This document shows, piece by piece, positions 15,338 to 24,971 of a stretch of 62,453 nucleotides of DNA. Made by a program: the position numbers and the translations under genes. Source of the stretch: Phascolarctobacterium sp. (GTDB lineage Bacteria; Bacillota; Negativicutes; Acidaminococcales; Acidaminococcaceae); NCBI GenBank assembly GCA_017457085.1, contig JAFTID010000007.1:1-62453 (forward strand), written 5' to 3'. Every line of letters begins with the position of its first letter. Within the stretch, counting starts at the first letter, position 1. The notes under the pieces are model-generated. The model had not been told where the DNA came from and made no database searches. It saw only the letters and a program-made list of their open reading frames with translations.

Positions 15338-16705
15338 ATGGAAGTAACAAATAAGGGCTTCAAAGCCTATGACGTCCGCGGCGTATATCCAACTGAAGTA
15401 AACGAAGAACTTGCTTATCGAGTTGGTCGTATTTTTTCTGCAATGTTTGCAGCTGAAACTGTAGTTGTTGGTCACGACATTCGTTTGAGTGGTCGTGCGA
15501 TAGTAGATGCCTTGACTGAAGGTCTTCGTCACGGCGGCACTAAGGTTATCGATATTGGTCAATGCGGTACTGAAATGATTTACTTTGCTACTGCTCACCT
15601 CGAAGCTGACGGTGGCATTATGGTTACTGCAAGCCATAACCCTAAAGAATACAATGGTATGAAACTTGTTCGCAAAGGCGCTCGTCCCATTTCCGGTGAC
15701 ACTGGCTTGAAAGAAATTGGTGAGATGGCTGTTGCTTCAAATTTTGTGCACGCACAAGTTGCTGGCAAAACTTTGGGCGAATTAGAAAAAGTTGATATCA
15801 TGCCTGCTTACATTGAGCATTTGCTGACTTACGTTGATAAAGAAGCATTGAAACCCATGAAAATTGTTGCTAACCCCGGTAATGGTGGCGCTGGTCCCAT
15901 TATGAAAGAGTTGGCAAAACATTTGCCCTTTGAATTTATTTCTATTTTTGACGAACCGGACGGAAGTTTCCCAAATGGCGTACCCAATCCTATCTTGATG
16001 CCCAACCGCGAAGCTACTGCTAAAGTAGTGCGTGAAACTGGCGCAGATTTAGGTATTGCTTGGGACGGTGACTTTGATCGTTGCTTCCTCTTTGATGAAA
16101 ACGCAGAATTTATTGAAGGCTACTACATCGTTGGTCTCTTGGCAGAAGTGTTCCTGCTGAAAGAACCGGGTGCTAAAATTATGTACGACCCGCGTTTGAC
16201 TTGGAATACCGAAGCAATTTTGGAACGTGACGGCGGTGTGCCTGTACGTTGCAAATCTGGTCACGCCTTTATGAAAGAATGCATGCGCCAAAACGAAGTG
16301 CTTTATGGTGGTGAAATGAGTGCGCACCATTACTTCCGTGATTTCTCCTATTGTGATAGTGGTATGATTCCTTGGCTCTTAGTTGCAGAACTTATGTGCC
16401 GTAGTGGCAAAAAACTTTCTGAATTGGTTGGCACTCGTGTGGATATGTTCCCCTGCAGTGGTGAGATTAATCGCAAAGTTGACGACTCACCTGCAATTTT
16501 GAAAGCATTGGAAGAAAAATATGCTGACGGCGAACAGGATAAAATGGACGGCTTGAGCGTTGCTTATGCTGACTGGCGCTTTAACGTGCGCACCTCCAAC
16601 ACTGAACCTGTTATGCGTTTGAATGTAGAAACTAAAGGCGATAAAGAACTCTTGGCGGCGAAAACCGCAGAAATTTTAGAAATTATTGGTGGGGAGGAAG
16701 CGTAA
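15338..16705 (+). CDS. Phosphomannomutase / phosphoglucomutase
   Basis: 455 residues. The alpha-D-phosphohexomutase pattern is complete: [10 protein letters not shown] near the N-terminus, the phosphoserine loop [18 protein letters not shown], the Mg-binding [14 protein letters not shown], the sugar loop [10 protein letters not shown] and the C-terminal phosphate loop [12 protein letters not shown]. It interconverts hexose 1- and 6-phosphates. ATG 15338 follows AAAGGAG. It overlaps galU by 1 bp (TAATG), so together they would supply UDP-glucose for envelope polysaccharide. Confidence 0.95.
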   Translation: MEVTNKGFKAYDVRGVYPTEVNEELAYRVGRIFSAMFAAETVVVGHDIRLSGRAIVDALTEGLRHGGTKVIDIGQCGTEMIYFATAHLEADGGIMVTASHNPKEYNGMKLVRKGARPISGDTGLKEIGEMAVASNFVHAQVAGKTLGELEKVDIMPAYIEHLLTYVDKEALKPMKIVANPGNGGAGPIMKELAKHLPFEFISIFDEPDGSFPNGVPNPILMPNREATAKVVRETGADLGIAWDGDFDRCFLFDENAEFIEGYYIVGLLAEVFLLKEPGAKIMYDPRLTWNTEAILERDGGVPVRCKSGHAFMKECMRQNEVLYGGEMSAHHYFRDFSYCDSGMIPWLLVAELMCRSGKKLSELVGTRVDMFPCSGEINRKVDDSPAILKALEEKYADGEQDKMDGLSVAYADWRFNVRTSNTEPVMRLNVETKGDKELLAAKTAEILEIIGGEEA

Positions 16706-17589
16706 TGTTTAAAAAAGTTCGTAAGGCAGTTATTCCTGCAGCTGGTTTAGGCACCCGCTTTTTGCCGGCAACCAAGGCTATTCCCAAAGAAATGATTCCC
16801 ATCGTGGATAAACCCACCCTGCAATATATTATTGACGAAGCTCTTGCTTCCGGCATCGAAGACATTTTGATTATTACTGGTCGCACCAAACGTGCCATTG
16901 AAGATCATTTCGACAGAAGCATCGAATTGGAATTGAACCTTGAAAAAGGTGGCAAGACTAAAGATTTGGAAATGGTTCGCGAAATCGCAGGCATCCGTGT
17001 CCATTATGTTCGCCAAAAAGAACCGCGTGGACTTGGCCACGCAATTTTGTGCGCTAAACAATTTGTTGGCGACGAACCTTTTGCTGTGCTTTTAGGTGAT
17101 GACGTTGTTGATGGTGAAGTTCCTGCATTGAAACAACTTATTGACGTTTATGATAAAACTGGCAGCAGTGTTCTTGGCGTGCAAGAAGTTCCTCTGGAAA
17201 AAGTTTCCAGCTACGGCATTGTTGCTTCCGAACCTACGGAAGATGCTCGTACCTTTACTGTAACTGATATGGTAGAGAAGCCTCCTGTTGCAGAAGCTCC
17301 CTCCCGTTTGGCAGTGTTGGGTCGTTACGTTATCAATCCGGAAATTTTCCCCATTCTGGAAGTTACCCAACCTGGTCGTGGCAATGAAATACAATTGACC
17401 GATGCTCTCCAAGTTTTGGCTAAGCAAGAAAATATGTATGCTTACAATTTCGAAGGCCGTCGCTACGATGTTGGCGATAAACAAGGCTTCCTGGAAGCAA
17501 CTGTAGAAATGGCATTGAAACGTGAAGACTTGCGTGATAAGTTCTTAACCTATTTACAAGACATCGTTGCAAAAGAAACTGCGAAATAA
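16705..17589 (+). CDS. galU: UTP-glucose-1-phosphate uridylyltransferase
   Basis: 294 residues. [23 protein letters not shown] is the nucleotide-binding loop; later [29 protein letters not shown] and [13 protein letters not shown] (binding glucose-1-phosphate and UTP) are all present. It makes UDP-glucose from UTP and glucose 1-phosphate. Coupled to the upstream phosphohexomutase by a TAATG overlap with GGGGAGG as ribosome binding site; closed by the terminator at 17596. Confidence 0.97.
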   Translation: MFKKVRKAVIPAAGLGTRFLPATKAIPKEMIPIVDKPTLQYIIDEALASGIEDILIITGRTKRAIEDHFDRSIELELNLEKGGKTKDLEMVREIAGIRVHYVRQKEPRGLGHAILCAKQFVGDEPFAVLLGDDVVDGEVPALKQLIDVYDKTGSSVLGVQEVPLEKVSSYGIVASEPTEDARTFTVTDMVEKPPVAEAPSRLAVLGRYVINPEIFPILEVTQPGRGNEIQLTDALQVLAKQENMYAYNFEGRRYDVGDKQGFLEATVEMALKREDLRDKFLTYLQDIVAKETAK

Positions 17590-17595
17590 AAATTG

Positions 17596-17628
17596 GACCA
17601 CTCGTTTTAAAAACGGGTGGTCTTTTTG
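17596..17628 (+). terminator. Terminator after galU
   Basis: GACCACTCGTTTT and AAAACGGGTGGTC pair, followed by TTTTTGCTTTT. Confidence 0.9.
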
Positions 17629-17671
17629 CTTTTGTGGTAAGTTTTTGATAAAATATATAATCAATATGTAC

Positions 17672-17792
17672 AAAATCATTAGAAGTACTGGAAGGCAAGG
17701 AGCAGCGAAGCTTATGAAGAGAAGGCGTACTGGTGGTACGTTGAGCAAGTAAGCTAGCTGTGACACAGCATAACAGTGCTTATGATGATTTT
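17672..17792 (+). repeat. Dispersed 121-bp hairpin element, copy C
   Basis: Arms AAAATCAT (17672-17679) and ATGATTTT (17785-17792). Core TAGAAGTACTGGAAGGC, GGCGTACTGGTGGTACG and GCATAACAGTGCTTAT. The right arm directly precedes GAGG, the ribosome binding site of the ABC-F gene at 17804. Confidence 0.9.
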
Positions 17793-17803
17793 ATGAGGTT
17801 TAA

Positions 17804-19741
17804 ATGCAATTAGTAGTGGATAAAGTGGCGAAAGCCTTTGGTATAAACGAAATATTTAAAAACGTCAGCTTCATGGTTGAACAGGGCGAACATCTTGGTT
17901 TGGTAGGCGTGAATGGTAGTGGCAAGACTACCTTGCTTCGCTGTCTCTTAAATCCTGAATATGTAGATAGCGGTGCTATAAAATTTGAACCGGGCACCAG
18001 TGTTGGCTACGTACAACAAGGCTTTACAGATATTGAAGGAACCATCTGGCAGTTTATGCTGAAAAGCTGCCCAGAGATTTTAGGCTTGCGTGCTAAATTA
18101 CAGCAGATTGAAGAAGCTGCTGCTGAACTGGACGGAGCAGAATTAGACGAAGTGTTGGAAGAATATGCTCGCGTGACTAAACGCTACGAGCATGTTGATG
18201 GTTACAATCTGGAAGCTAGAATTAAGCGTGTGCTGATTGGCTTGGGCTACAAGGAAGACTGGTGGGAAAAGGATGCGGCTACATTAAGTGGCGGGCAAAA
18301 AACTCGCTTGATGTTGGCGGCTGCCCTCGTTCGTAACCCTGACTTTATGATTTTGGACGAACCGACTAACCATTTGGATATTTTGATGACTCAATGGTTG
18401 GAAGGCTATTTGAAAGAATTTCGTGGCGGTCTGATTGTTGTCAGCCATGACCGTGCCTTTTTGGATAATGTTGCTACCCGCATTCTGGAAATGGAAGGTG
18501 GCAAACTACAAAGCTTTAAAGGCAATTACACTAAATATTTAGAGCAAAAGGCAATCCAAACTCAAACCTTGGAAGCTGCCTACAATGCTCAACAAGATTA
18601 CATCGCCCGTACAGAAGCCTACATCCGTCGCTTCAAGGCTGGCATTAAAAGTAAAATGGCGCGTGGTCGTCAGTCACAGCTTGATAGATTGGAACGCATT
18701 GACGCGCCTGTATATAATGAAGAATTTGAACTGAGACTTCCTTCTGCGGCAGAATGTGCTGACAGGGTACTTATAATGGAAGATTTGACTATTGGCTATG
18801 GTGACAACGTACTTGCCAAAGGAATTAACCTTACCCTGCGCCGTGGGGAGAAGGCTGCCCTTTTAGGTGCCAACGGTACGGGCAAGACTACGCTTTTGAA
18901 AACTATCTTGGGTGAAGTTGAACCGCTCAAGGGCAGGGCGAAGATTGGTAACCGGGTGCAGATTGGTTACTTCTCTCAAACTTACGAGAGACTGAATCCC
19001 AAGCAAACTTTGCTGGAAAACTTCGTCATAGAATATGGCTTTACGGAAGAACATACTCGCTCTATGTTGGGTGGAATGCTCTTTCACGGTGATGACGTGT
19101 TCAAGGAATTTGGTATGTTGAGTGGTGGGCAGAAGGCTCGCTTAGTTTTGCTGAAGCTAGTTCTTGATGGTGCCAACTGCTTGGTGCTTGACGAACCTAC
19201 TAACCATTTAGATATAATGGCTCGCGAAACTGTGGAAGCTGCGCTGACTGCTTTCGATGGTACAGTTTTAGTTGTTAGTCATGACCGTTACTTTGTCAAT
19301 GAAATTGCCAATAGAATTTGGGAAATTGAAGATTGCCAAGTAAAAGATTACAAAGGCACCTACGAATTTTACAATGAAGAACGTGCCAAAGAAGCTGCCC
19401 TGCTTGCTGAACGGGAAGCTGAATTAGAAAGGCAACGTGCTTATGCGGAACAGCAAGCTAAGAAAAATGCATCGCAGGCTGCTTCCGTAAAGGTTGAAGC
19501 TAAAAATAAACAACGTCGTTATAGTCCTGACGAAGCGAGAAAGCTTTTGCCGAAGGTTGAGCTGAGCATTCGTGAGCAAGAAGCGATGATGAAAATTTTG
19601 GAAATGAAAATGGCAGACCCTGCCAACCACGCTGACCCTGCCCAAAGTGCGGCGATGGCGGCGGAACACGACGAGTACGAAAATAAAATTATGGAATTGA
19701 TGGAAAAGTGGGAGCAACTTATGGAGGCGAGCGAAGAATGA
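17804..19741 (+). CDS. ABC-F family ATPase with C-terminal coiled coil
   Basis: 645 residues, two ABC domains without membrane segments: Walker A GVNGSGKTTLLR (about 35) and GANGTGKTTLLK (about 360); signatures LSGGQKTRL and LSGGQKARL; Walker B FMILDEPTNHLD and CLVLDEPTNHLD. A charged linker (QARTEAYIRRF..SKMARGRQSQLDR) joins them and a coiled-coil tail (about 535-645) follows, as in Uup/YdiF-type members that act on ribosomes or DNA. It is not an exporter. Start follows TGAGGTTT. It overlaps tadA by 4 bp (ATGA), which suggests a shared translation role. Confidence 0.93.
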   Translation: MQLVVDKVAKAFGINEIFKNVSFMVEQGEHLGLVGVNGSGKTTLLRCLLNPEYVDSGAIKFEPGTSVGYVQQGFTDIEGTIWQFMLKSCPEILGLRAKLQQIEEAAAELDGAELDEVLEEYARVTKRYEHVDGYNLEARIKRVLIGLGYKEDWWEKDAATLSGGQKTRLMLAAALVRNPDFMILDEPTNHLDILMTQWLEGYLKEFRGGLIVVSHDRAFLDNVATRILEMEGGKLQSFKGNYTKYLEQKAIQTQTLEAAYNAQQDYIARTEAYIRRFKAGIKSKMARGRQSQLDRLERIDAPVYNEEFELRLPSAAECADRVLIMEDLTIGYGDNVLAKGINLTLRRGEKAALLGANGTGKTTLLKTILGEVEPLKGRAKIGNRVQIGYFSQTYERLNPKQTLLENFVIEYGFTEEHTRSMLGGMLFHGDDVFKEFGMLSGGQKARLVLLKLVLDGANCLVLDEPTNHLDIMARETVEAALTAFDGTVLVVSHDRYFVNEIANRIWEIEDCQVKDYKGTYEFYNEERAKEAALLAEREAELERQRAYAEQQAKKNASQAASVKVEAKNKQRRYSPDEARKLLPKVELSIREQEAMMKILEMKMADPANHADPAQSAAMAAEHDEYENKIMELMEKWEQLMEASEE

Positions 19742-20241
19742 TGGATGACCGTTATTATATGCAGCTTGCCCTCGAAGAAGCTGGTAAGGCTGCAGAATTA
19801 GGAGAGATTCCCATTGGCGCAGTGCTTGTTCATAATGGCGAAGTAGTTTGCCGTGCCCATAATATGCGCGAAACTTGGCAGAGTGCTACTGCTCATGCAG
19901 AGGTTATCGTCATTGAAGAAGCTTGCAAAAAATTAGCGCGCTGGCGTTTAAGTGGTTGCACCTTGTACGTTACAGTAGAGCCTTGCCCCATGTGCAGTGG
20001 TGCTATTGTGAATAGTAGAATTGACAGGGTGGTGTATGGTTGTCCTGATGTGAAGGCTGGCGGCGCAGAATCTATCTTCAATATCATTACTAATCCTAAC
20101 TTGAACCATTGTGCGGAAGTTGTCAGTGGTGTGTGCGAAGAAGAATGTGCTGGCGTAATGAAGGCGTTCTTTAAACGCAGACGCAAGGAGAACAAGGCGA
20201 AGAAGCAGGAGCAGAAATGTGACTGCGGTTGTAAAGCGTAA
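19738..20241 (+). CDS. tadA: tRNA-specific adenosine deaminase
   Basis: 167 residues. The zinc-deaminase motifs are intact: TAHAEVIVIEEA (His plus catalytic Glu) and EPCPMCSGAIVNSRI (two Cys ligands); IPIGAVLVHNGEVV and DVKAGGAES are typical of TadA. It converts A34 to inosine in tRNA-Arg(ACG). A Lys- and Cys-rich tail (KCDCGCKA) after the catalytic core is unusual and could bind metal or RNA. GGAGGCGA precedes the overlapping start; ATG 19741 is an equally possible start. Confidence 0.93.
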   Translation: MMDDRYYMQLALEEAGKAAELGEIPIGAVLVHNGEVVCRAHNMRETWQSATAHAEVIVIEEACKKLARWRLSGCTLYVTVEPCPMCSGAIVNSRIDRVVYGCPDVKAGGAESIFNIITNPNLNHCAEVVSGVCEEECAGVMKAFFKRRRKENKAKKQEQKCDCGCKA

Positions 20242-20330
20242 AATTTTCGGTTATACTAAAAGAAGTGTTCTCCTAAAATTAAGAATTATGCACTAATATA
20301 AATACAGGACACATAAAAGCAGAAAAGTAA

Positions 20331-20451
20331 GAATGGGTCAGAAGTGCCAGATAACAAGGCGGAACAAAATTGTGAAGCGAAGGCGTACTTGACGTACGTC
20401 GAGCGAGCAATTGCAGTTCCAACGCAGGAAGATGGCGCTTATCACCCATTC
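20331..20451 (+). repeat. Dispersed 121-bp hairpin element, copy D
   Basis: Arms GAATGGGT (20331-20338) and ACCCATTC (20444-20451). Core AGAAGTGCCAGATAACAAGG, GGCGTACTTGACGTACGTCG, CAACGCAGGAAGATGGCGC. It ends 7 bp before the first base of tRNA-Ser, so it would be part of that tRNA precursor if transcribed from upstream. Confidence 0.9.
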
Positions 20452-20458
20452 GTAATAG

Positions 20459-20547
20459 GGAGATGTAGCGAAGTGGTCATAACGCGCCTGACTCGAAATC
20501 AGTTGTACCGCAAGGTACCGTGGGTTCGAATCCCACCATCTCCGCCA
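20459..20547 (+). tRNA. tRNA-Ser(CGA)
   Basis: 89 nt with encoded CCA. Acceptor GGAGATG/CATCTCC, anticodon loop CTCGAAA (anticodon CGA), a long class II variable arm (TGTACCGCAAGGTACC) and T-arm GGGTTCGAATCCC. Confidence 0.95.
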
Positions 20548-20555
20548 AAGTAAAT

Positions 20556-20594
20556 TTTCCCGTAGGCTGAACGGCTTGCGGGATTTTTATTTTT
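20556..20594 (+). terminator. Terminator after tRNA-Ser
   Basis: TCCCGTAGGC and GCTTGCGGGA form a stem with flanking A- and T-rich runs (TTTTTATTTTT). Confidence 0.85.
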
Positions 20595-20724
20595 CTGTAA
20601 CATTCGTATCACAGTAACCTATAAGTTTTTCGTTATGCCAACTAAATTTGCACAAGGCAAGCGTTCTTTGATAAAATAATTGAAATGTTGATATAGAGTT
20701 TGTATGTTTAAGGGGGCATTATTG

Positions 20725-21579
20725 ATGAAGATTATAGACGTGTTAAATCAAGATAAAGTAAATATTTCCTGCGAGCTGTTCCCACCCAAGCAAGGTTCGG
20801 AATTGCAGAACGCATTGGATATTGTTAACAAGATTGCGTTGGTGAAGCCTTCTTATATGAGCGTTACCTACGGCGCGGGGGGAACTTCCGTCGGACACAC
20901 CGTTGCTATTGCTAAAGGTGTACAGGATAACGGTATCCCTGCTTTGGCGCATTTGACTTGTGTGAAATCTGACGAAGCAAATATTTTGGCAGTGCTCCAA
21001 CAATTAAAAGACAATGGTATTCATAACGTGCTTGCATTGCGTGGCGATTTGCCCGACGCAGTACACGATGGCTATTTTGCTCATGCCAGCGATTTGGCGA
21101 AGTTTGTCAAGGCAAATGGTGACTTCTGCGTAGGCGGTGCTGCTTATCCCGAAGGACATCCTGAGGCAGGCACTCTTGATAAGGATATTGAAAATACTAA
21201 ATATAAAATCGATGCAGGCGTTGATTTTTTAGTGACCCAAATGTTTTTTGACAACACGGTTCTCTACAATTATATGTTCCGCCTGCTTTCCGCAGGTATT
21301 CATGTGCCTGTAGTTCCTGGTATTATGCCTGTGACCAACGCTGGACAGATTAATCGTATTTGTCAACTGAGTGGCACCAAGCTTCCGCCTCAGTTCCGTG
21401 CCATCGTAGAAAAATTTGCGGATAAACCGGAAGCTTTGAAGCAAGCTGGTATTGCATACGCTACGGGACAAATCATAGATCTTATTGCCAACGGTTTCAA
21501 AAATATTCACGTTTACACTATGAACCGTCCGGAAATCATCGGTGGTATTATGAGAAACTTGTCGGAGATTGTAAAATGA
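20725..21579 (+). CDS. metF: 5,10-methylenetetrahydrofolate reductase
   Basis: 284 residues. The TIM-barrel FAD enzyme pattern is clear: ISCELFPPKQGSELQ, YMSVTYGAGGTSVGHT, ALAHLTCVKSD, NVLALRGDLP, FLVTQMFFDNTVLYNY and VPGIMPVTNAGQI. It reduces methylene-THF to methyl-THF for methionine synthesis. ATG 20725 follows AAGGGGG by 8 bases; the ATG at 20704 overlaps nothing useful. It overlaps the reactivation-domain gene by 4 bp and is the first gene of a methionine-cycle operon. Confidence 0.95.
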   Translation: MKIIDVLNQDKVNISCELFPPKQGSELQNALDIVNKIALVKPSYMSVTYGAGGTSVGHTVAIAKGVQDNGIPALAHLTCVKSDEANILAVLQQLKDNGIHNVLALRGDLPDAVHDGYFAHASDLAKFVKANGDFCVGGAAYPEGHPEAGTLDKDIENTKYKIDAGVDFLVTQMFFDNTVLYNYMFRLLSAGIHVPVVPGIMPVTNAGQINRICQLSGTKLPPQFRAIVEKFADKPEALKQAGIAYATGQIIDLIANGFKNIHVYTMNRPEIIGGIMRNLSEIVK

Positions 21580-22199
21580 GATACTCTAGAGCCGAAGCGT
21601 TGCGTTATTTGAGAGCGCAGGCTAATGACGAAGCGGCAGGCATTTTAGTTGATACAGTTTTTCTGAAATTGCGTAACGAGGTGCAGGCTCGTCACCTTTT
21701 GCAAAAGCACACTTGCGAAATTTTAGAAGACGGAGTGCTTTTGGACTGTAGTGTGAAATTTACGTCTAAGGATTTGGCGAAGCACCTATCTGGTTGCAAG
21801 GAAGTGTTGCTTTTGGCGGCGACATTAGGTAGCAAAGTAGATGTTGCCATTCGCAGGTTTTCTCTTGAAAGTGTAGCAGAAGGTGCGGCGGCACAGGCAG
21901 TGGCGGCTTGTATTATTGAAGGCTACTGTGATGAAATGCAGGAGCGTTTTGAGACAGACTTAAAACAAAGACCACGCTTCTCTCCCGGTTACGGCGACTG
22001 GGACTTGTCAGAGCAACGTAAGCTATTTGCAATCTTAGAGTGTGAGAAAAAGTTAGGACTAACTTTGACAGACGGCTTGATGATGGCACCGTCTAAATCT
22101 GTGACGGCGGTGATTGGGTTGTCGGAAGAAGCCGCATGCCTTTGGAACAAATGTGAACAATGCAATAATATAAATTGTCCCTACAGGGAGGTTGAATAA
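21576..22199 (+). CDS. Stand-alone cobalamin-dependent methionine synthase reactivation domain
   Basis: 207 residues. The C-terminal part RPRFSPGYGDWDLSEQ..LGLTLTDGLMMAPSKSVTAVIGLS is the AdoMet-binding activation fold of MetH (RxSPGYG and MxPxKSVT). In E. coli this is the MetH C-terminus; here it is a separate gene just before a metH that ends after the B12 domain, so the two should work in trans. The start overlaps metF (ATGA) and the stop overlaps metH (TAATG). The tail CEQCNNINCPY is Cys-rich, consistent with the 'level of specificity' end of related proteins. Confidence 0.9.
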   Translation: MRYSRAEALRYLRAQANDEAAGILVDTVFLKLRNEVQARHLLQKHTCEILEDGVLLDCSVKFTSKDLAKHLSGCKEVLLLAATLGSKVDVAIRRFSLESVAEGAAAQAVAACIIEGYCDEMQERFETDLKQRPRFSPGYGDWDLSEQRKLFAILECEKKLGLTLTDGLMMAPSKSVTAVIGLSEEAACLWNKCEQCNNINCPYREVE

Positions 22200-24565
22200 T
22201 GAGTTTTAAAGATTTATTGGGTAAAGAACTCCTGTTTTTTGACGGAGCAATGGGTACCATGCTGCAAGCTCGTGGCTTGAAACCCGGTGAGCTGCCAGAA
22301 CTTTGGAACTTTACCCACGCTGATGTAATTAAAGAAGTACACACTGCTTACCTCAAAGCAGGTGTTAATATTATAAAGACCAATACCTTTGGCGCTAACC
22401 ATTTAAAATTTGCTGGTACTGGTATCAGAACTGCGGAAGTTGTTGCCGCAGGTGTACGCAATGCCAAAGAAGCTTGCGCACCTTTTGAAAAAACTTTTGT
22501 AGCTTTGGACCTAGGTCCCACTGGTAAACTGCTTGCTCCCTACGGGGACCTGCCCTTTGAAGAAGCAGTAGACATTTACGCAGAAATTGTTCGTGCCGGC
22601 AGTGAAGCAGGTGCAGATTTAGTACTCATCGAAACTATGAGCGATACCTATGAAACTAAAGCAGCAATTTTGGCGACGAAGGAAAACTGCGACTTGCCCG
22701 TTGTAGTTACTATGACTTTTGATATTGACGGCAAACTTTTGACTGGTGGCGACGTTGCCGCTGCTGCCTTAATGGTAGAAGGCTTGGGCGCAGATGCCAT
22801 TGGCTTTAACTGTGGACTTGGTCCTGCCCAAATGCAAAAGCTGTTGCCTCAATTGTTAAGCTTTACCAGCTTGCCAATAGTTTTGAATCCAAACGCAGGC
22901 TTACCTGTAGAACGTGAGGGGAAAACCTGCTTTGACGTTGGACCCGAAGAATTTGCAGATTTAATGTACGATTTAATTGGCGAAGGCGTGAGCATTGCAG
23001 GTGGCTGCTGTGGTACAACTCCGGAGCATATCGGCGCGATGATTGCCAAATGTAAGGAACTTCCTGCTGGCGGCAGACGTGCTTGTAATGTTACTGCTGT
23101 TTCCAGTTATGGTAAGGCAGTTGTTTTTGGCAAAGAGTCCATCATTATCGGTGAACGCATTAATCCCACAGGTAAACCTCGCCTGAAAGAAGCGTTACAA
23201 AATGCGGACTACGATTATATTTGTCGCTTAGGCTTGGAGCAAATTAGTGCTGGCAGTCACGTGCTGGATGTAAATGTGGGTATGCCCGGTATTGACGAAG
23301 CAGATGCTTTGGGCAAAGCTGTTCTGGCACTCCAAGGCATTACGGATACTCCACTAGAAATTGATACTTCCAATTACGAAGCGATGGAGCGTGCTTTACG
23401 TTTATATAACGGCAAGCCTATGTTGAACTCCGTTAACGGTAAGGTAGAAAGCTTGGAGAAAGTACTGCCCTTAGTTAAAAAATATGGTGCAGTGGTTGTT
23501 GCCCTGTGCCTTGACGATAACGGTATACCTTTAGATACTGCAGGTCGCATTGCCATTGCAGAAAATATTATTGCCAAAGCCGCAGAATATGGCATTAGCT
23601 CTCGTGATATTGCCGTTGATCCTTTGGCTTTGACCATTAGTACTGGCAGTGAAAATGCTAAGGTTGCCTGTGAAGTTATTACTGCCATGTGCGAGCGTGG
23701 CATCAATACGGTGATGGGCGTTTCCAATATTTCCTTTGGCTTGCCCGGTCGCGAGCTGATTAACAGCGTGTTCTATACTCTTGCTTTGCAGGCTGGATTG
23801 ACCAGTGCTATTATCAACCCCCAAAGCAAAATGATGATGGATGCTTATTACAGCTTCCTTGCTTTGAACGGCTTGGACGATGGCTGTAAAGAATACGTTG
23901 CTCGCTATGCTAATGCTCCGAAAGCAGGCGCTACCATCGTTAGCGAGATGAGCCTTTTTGATGCAATCGTGAAAGGTTTGATTGGCGAAAGTAAAAAAGC
24001 AACTGCGGTGGCGTTGCAAAGTGAAGCTCCGTTAGATGTTATCAATAAATATATGATTCCTGCCCTTGATTTTGTGGGCGAGGGTTTTGAAAAGAAAACT
24101 TTGTTCCTGCCCCAACTATTGATGAGTGCTGATGCGGCGAAGGCTGCTTTCGATGTTATTCGTGATTCCGTAGGAGGAAGTGGCGAAGCTAACGGCGAAA
24201 AAGTAATTATCGCAACTGTTCACGGCGATATTCACGACATTGGTAAGAACATTGTAAAAGTTTTAATGGAAAACTACGGCTACAGAGTTATTGATTTGGG
24301 CAAGGACGTGCCTGTGGAAACTGTAGTTGCCGCTGCTAAAGAACATGGCGCAAAAGTTGTAGGACTTTCTGCCTTGATGACTACCACTGTTGCGGCTATG
24401 GAAGAAACCATTAAAGCATTGCGCAAGGAAGTGGACTGCAAGGTTGTAGTTGGCGGCGCAGTGCTGACGGAAGAATATGCCCAAACGATTGGCGCAGACC
24501 ATTTTGCTTCCTCAGCTGTTAGCGCAGTTAACTATGTAAACGAAATCTTAGGTAAATCGTTATAA
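22199..24565 (+). CDS. metH: Cobalamin-dependent methionine synthase lacking its reactivation domain
   Basis: 788 residues. Domains in order: homocysteine S-methyltransferase with zinc ligands FNCGLG and GGCCGTTPEH (residues 1 to about 300); pterin-binding methyl-THF domain from IIIGERINPTGKPRLKEAL to about 570; B12 module cap and B12-binding domain with base-off histidine motif GDIHDIGKNIV (about 680) and GLSALMTTTV. E. coli MetH (over 1,200 residues) also has a reactivation domain, here encoded by the preceding gene. Its last codons (AAA TCG TTA) are one arm of repeat copy E. Confidence 0.96.
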   Translation: MSFKDLLGKELLFFDGAMGTMLQARGLKPGELPELWNFTHADVIKEVHTAYLKAGVNIIKTNTFGANHLKFAGTGIRTAEVVAAGVRNAKEACAPFEKTFVALDLGPTGKLLAPYGDLPFEEAVDIYAEIVRAGSEAGADLVLIETMSDTYETKAAILATKENCDLPVVVTMTFDIDGKLLTGGDVAAAALMVEGLGADAIGFNCGLGPAQMQKLLPQLLSFTSLPIVLNPNAGLPVEREGKTCFDVGPEEFADLMYDLIGEGVSIAGGCCGTTPEHIGAMIAKCKELPAGGRRACNVTAVSSYGKAVVFGKESIIIGERINPTGKPRLKEALQNADYDYICRLGLEQISAGSHVLDVNVGMPGIDEADALGKAVLALQGITDTPLEIDTSNYEAMERALRLYNGKPMLNSVNGKVESLEKVLPLVKKYGAVVVALCLDDNGIPLDTAGRIAIAENIIAKAAEYGISSRDIAVDPLALTISTGSENAKVACEVITAMCERGINTVMGVSNISFGLPGRELINSVFYTLALQAGLTSAIINPQSKMMMDAYYSFLALNGLDDGCKEYVARYANAPKAGATIVSEMSLFDAIVKGLIGESKKATAVALQSEAPLDVINKYMIPALDFVGEGFEKKTLFLPQLLMSADAAKAAFDVIRDSVGGSGEANGEKVIIATVHGDIHDIGKNIVKVLMENYGYRVIDLGKDVPVETVVAAAKEHGAKVVGLSALMTTTVAAMEETIKALRKEVDCKVVVGGAVLTEEYAQTIGADHFASSAVSAVNYVNEILGKSL

Positions 24566-24672
24566 GCACTGTTATGCTTTGTCGCAGTTCATTCGCTTGC
24601 TCGACGCACGCCTAGTACGCCGTCGCTTCATGAATTTCACTGCTTCGCGCCTTCCAGCACTTCTAACGATTT
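24554..24672 (-). repeat. Dispersed 121-bp hairpin element, copy E
   Basis: Arms AAATCGTTA (24554-24562) and TAACGATTT (24664-24672). The left arm is coding sequence, the Lys-Ser-Leu codons ending metH. The core is nearly the same as copy A (TTATGCTTTGTCGCAGTTCA, TTCACTGCTTCGCGCCTTCC). Confidence 0.9.
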
Positions 24673-24710
24673 TGACGAAGCTGTTAGTAAAAAATGGAGG
24701 TGTTCAACAA

Positions 24711-24971
24711 ATGAATATCTATGTTTGGCGTCACAATAAAACTTACCATTCCCACAGTATGATTGAAGAACCCTGTCTTAACAGTGAGTTCTACTTAGAT
24801 GCCATTGCCATTGTAGTTGCTTCCAGTTTGGAGGAAGCTCTTGAAAAATTAGTGGAGCAAAAGCAAGGCTGGCGCGTTGAAGACCTGAAAGCGCATCCTT
24901 GTACAGTTATTCCCATTGATAAGGCTGGGGTAGTGTTTACGGAACTGCGTGGCGCAATTCATCATTTATAA
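24711..24971 (+). CDS. Small conserved-looking protein of unknown function
   Basis: 86 residues beginning MNIYVWRHNKTYHSHSMIEE with a later SSLEEALEKLVEQKQGWRVE. No signal peptide, membrane helix or motif I can assign. A strong GGAGGTG site lies 9 bases upstream, so it is probably expressed. It sits between two same-orientation copies (E and F) of the dispersed hairpin element, with copy F's arm overlapping its stop codon. Confidence 0.7.
   Translation: MNIYVWRHNKTYHSHSMIEEPCLNSEFYLDAIAIVVASSLEEALEKLVEQKQGWRVEDLKAHPCTVIPIDKAGVVFTELRGAIHHL

Noticed and set aside
20344-20553. Open frame across repeat copy D and tRNA-Ser
   Set aside because: Covers a structured repeat and a tRNA; no ribosome binding site.
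20595-20724. SAM or cobalamin riboswitch before metF
   Set aside because: No SAM-I, SAM-II or B12-box consensus and no leader terminator could be found.
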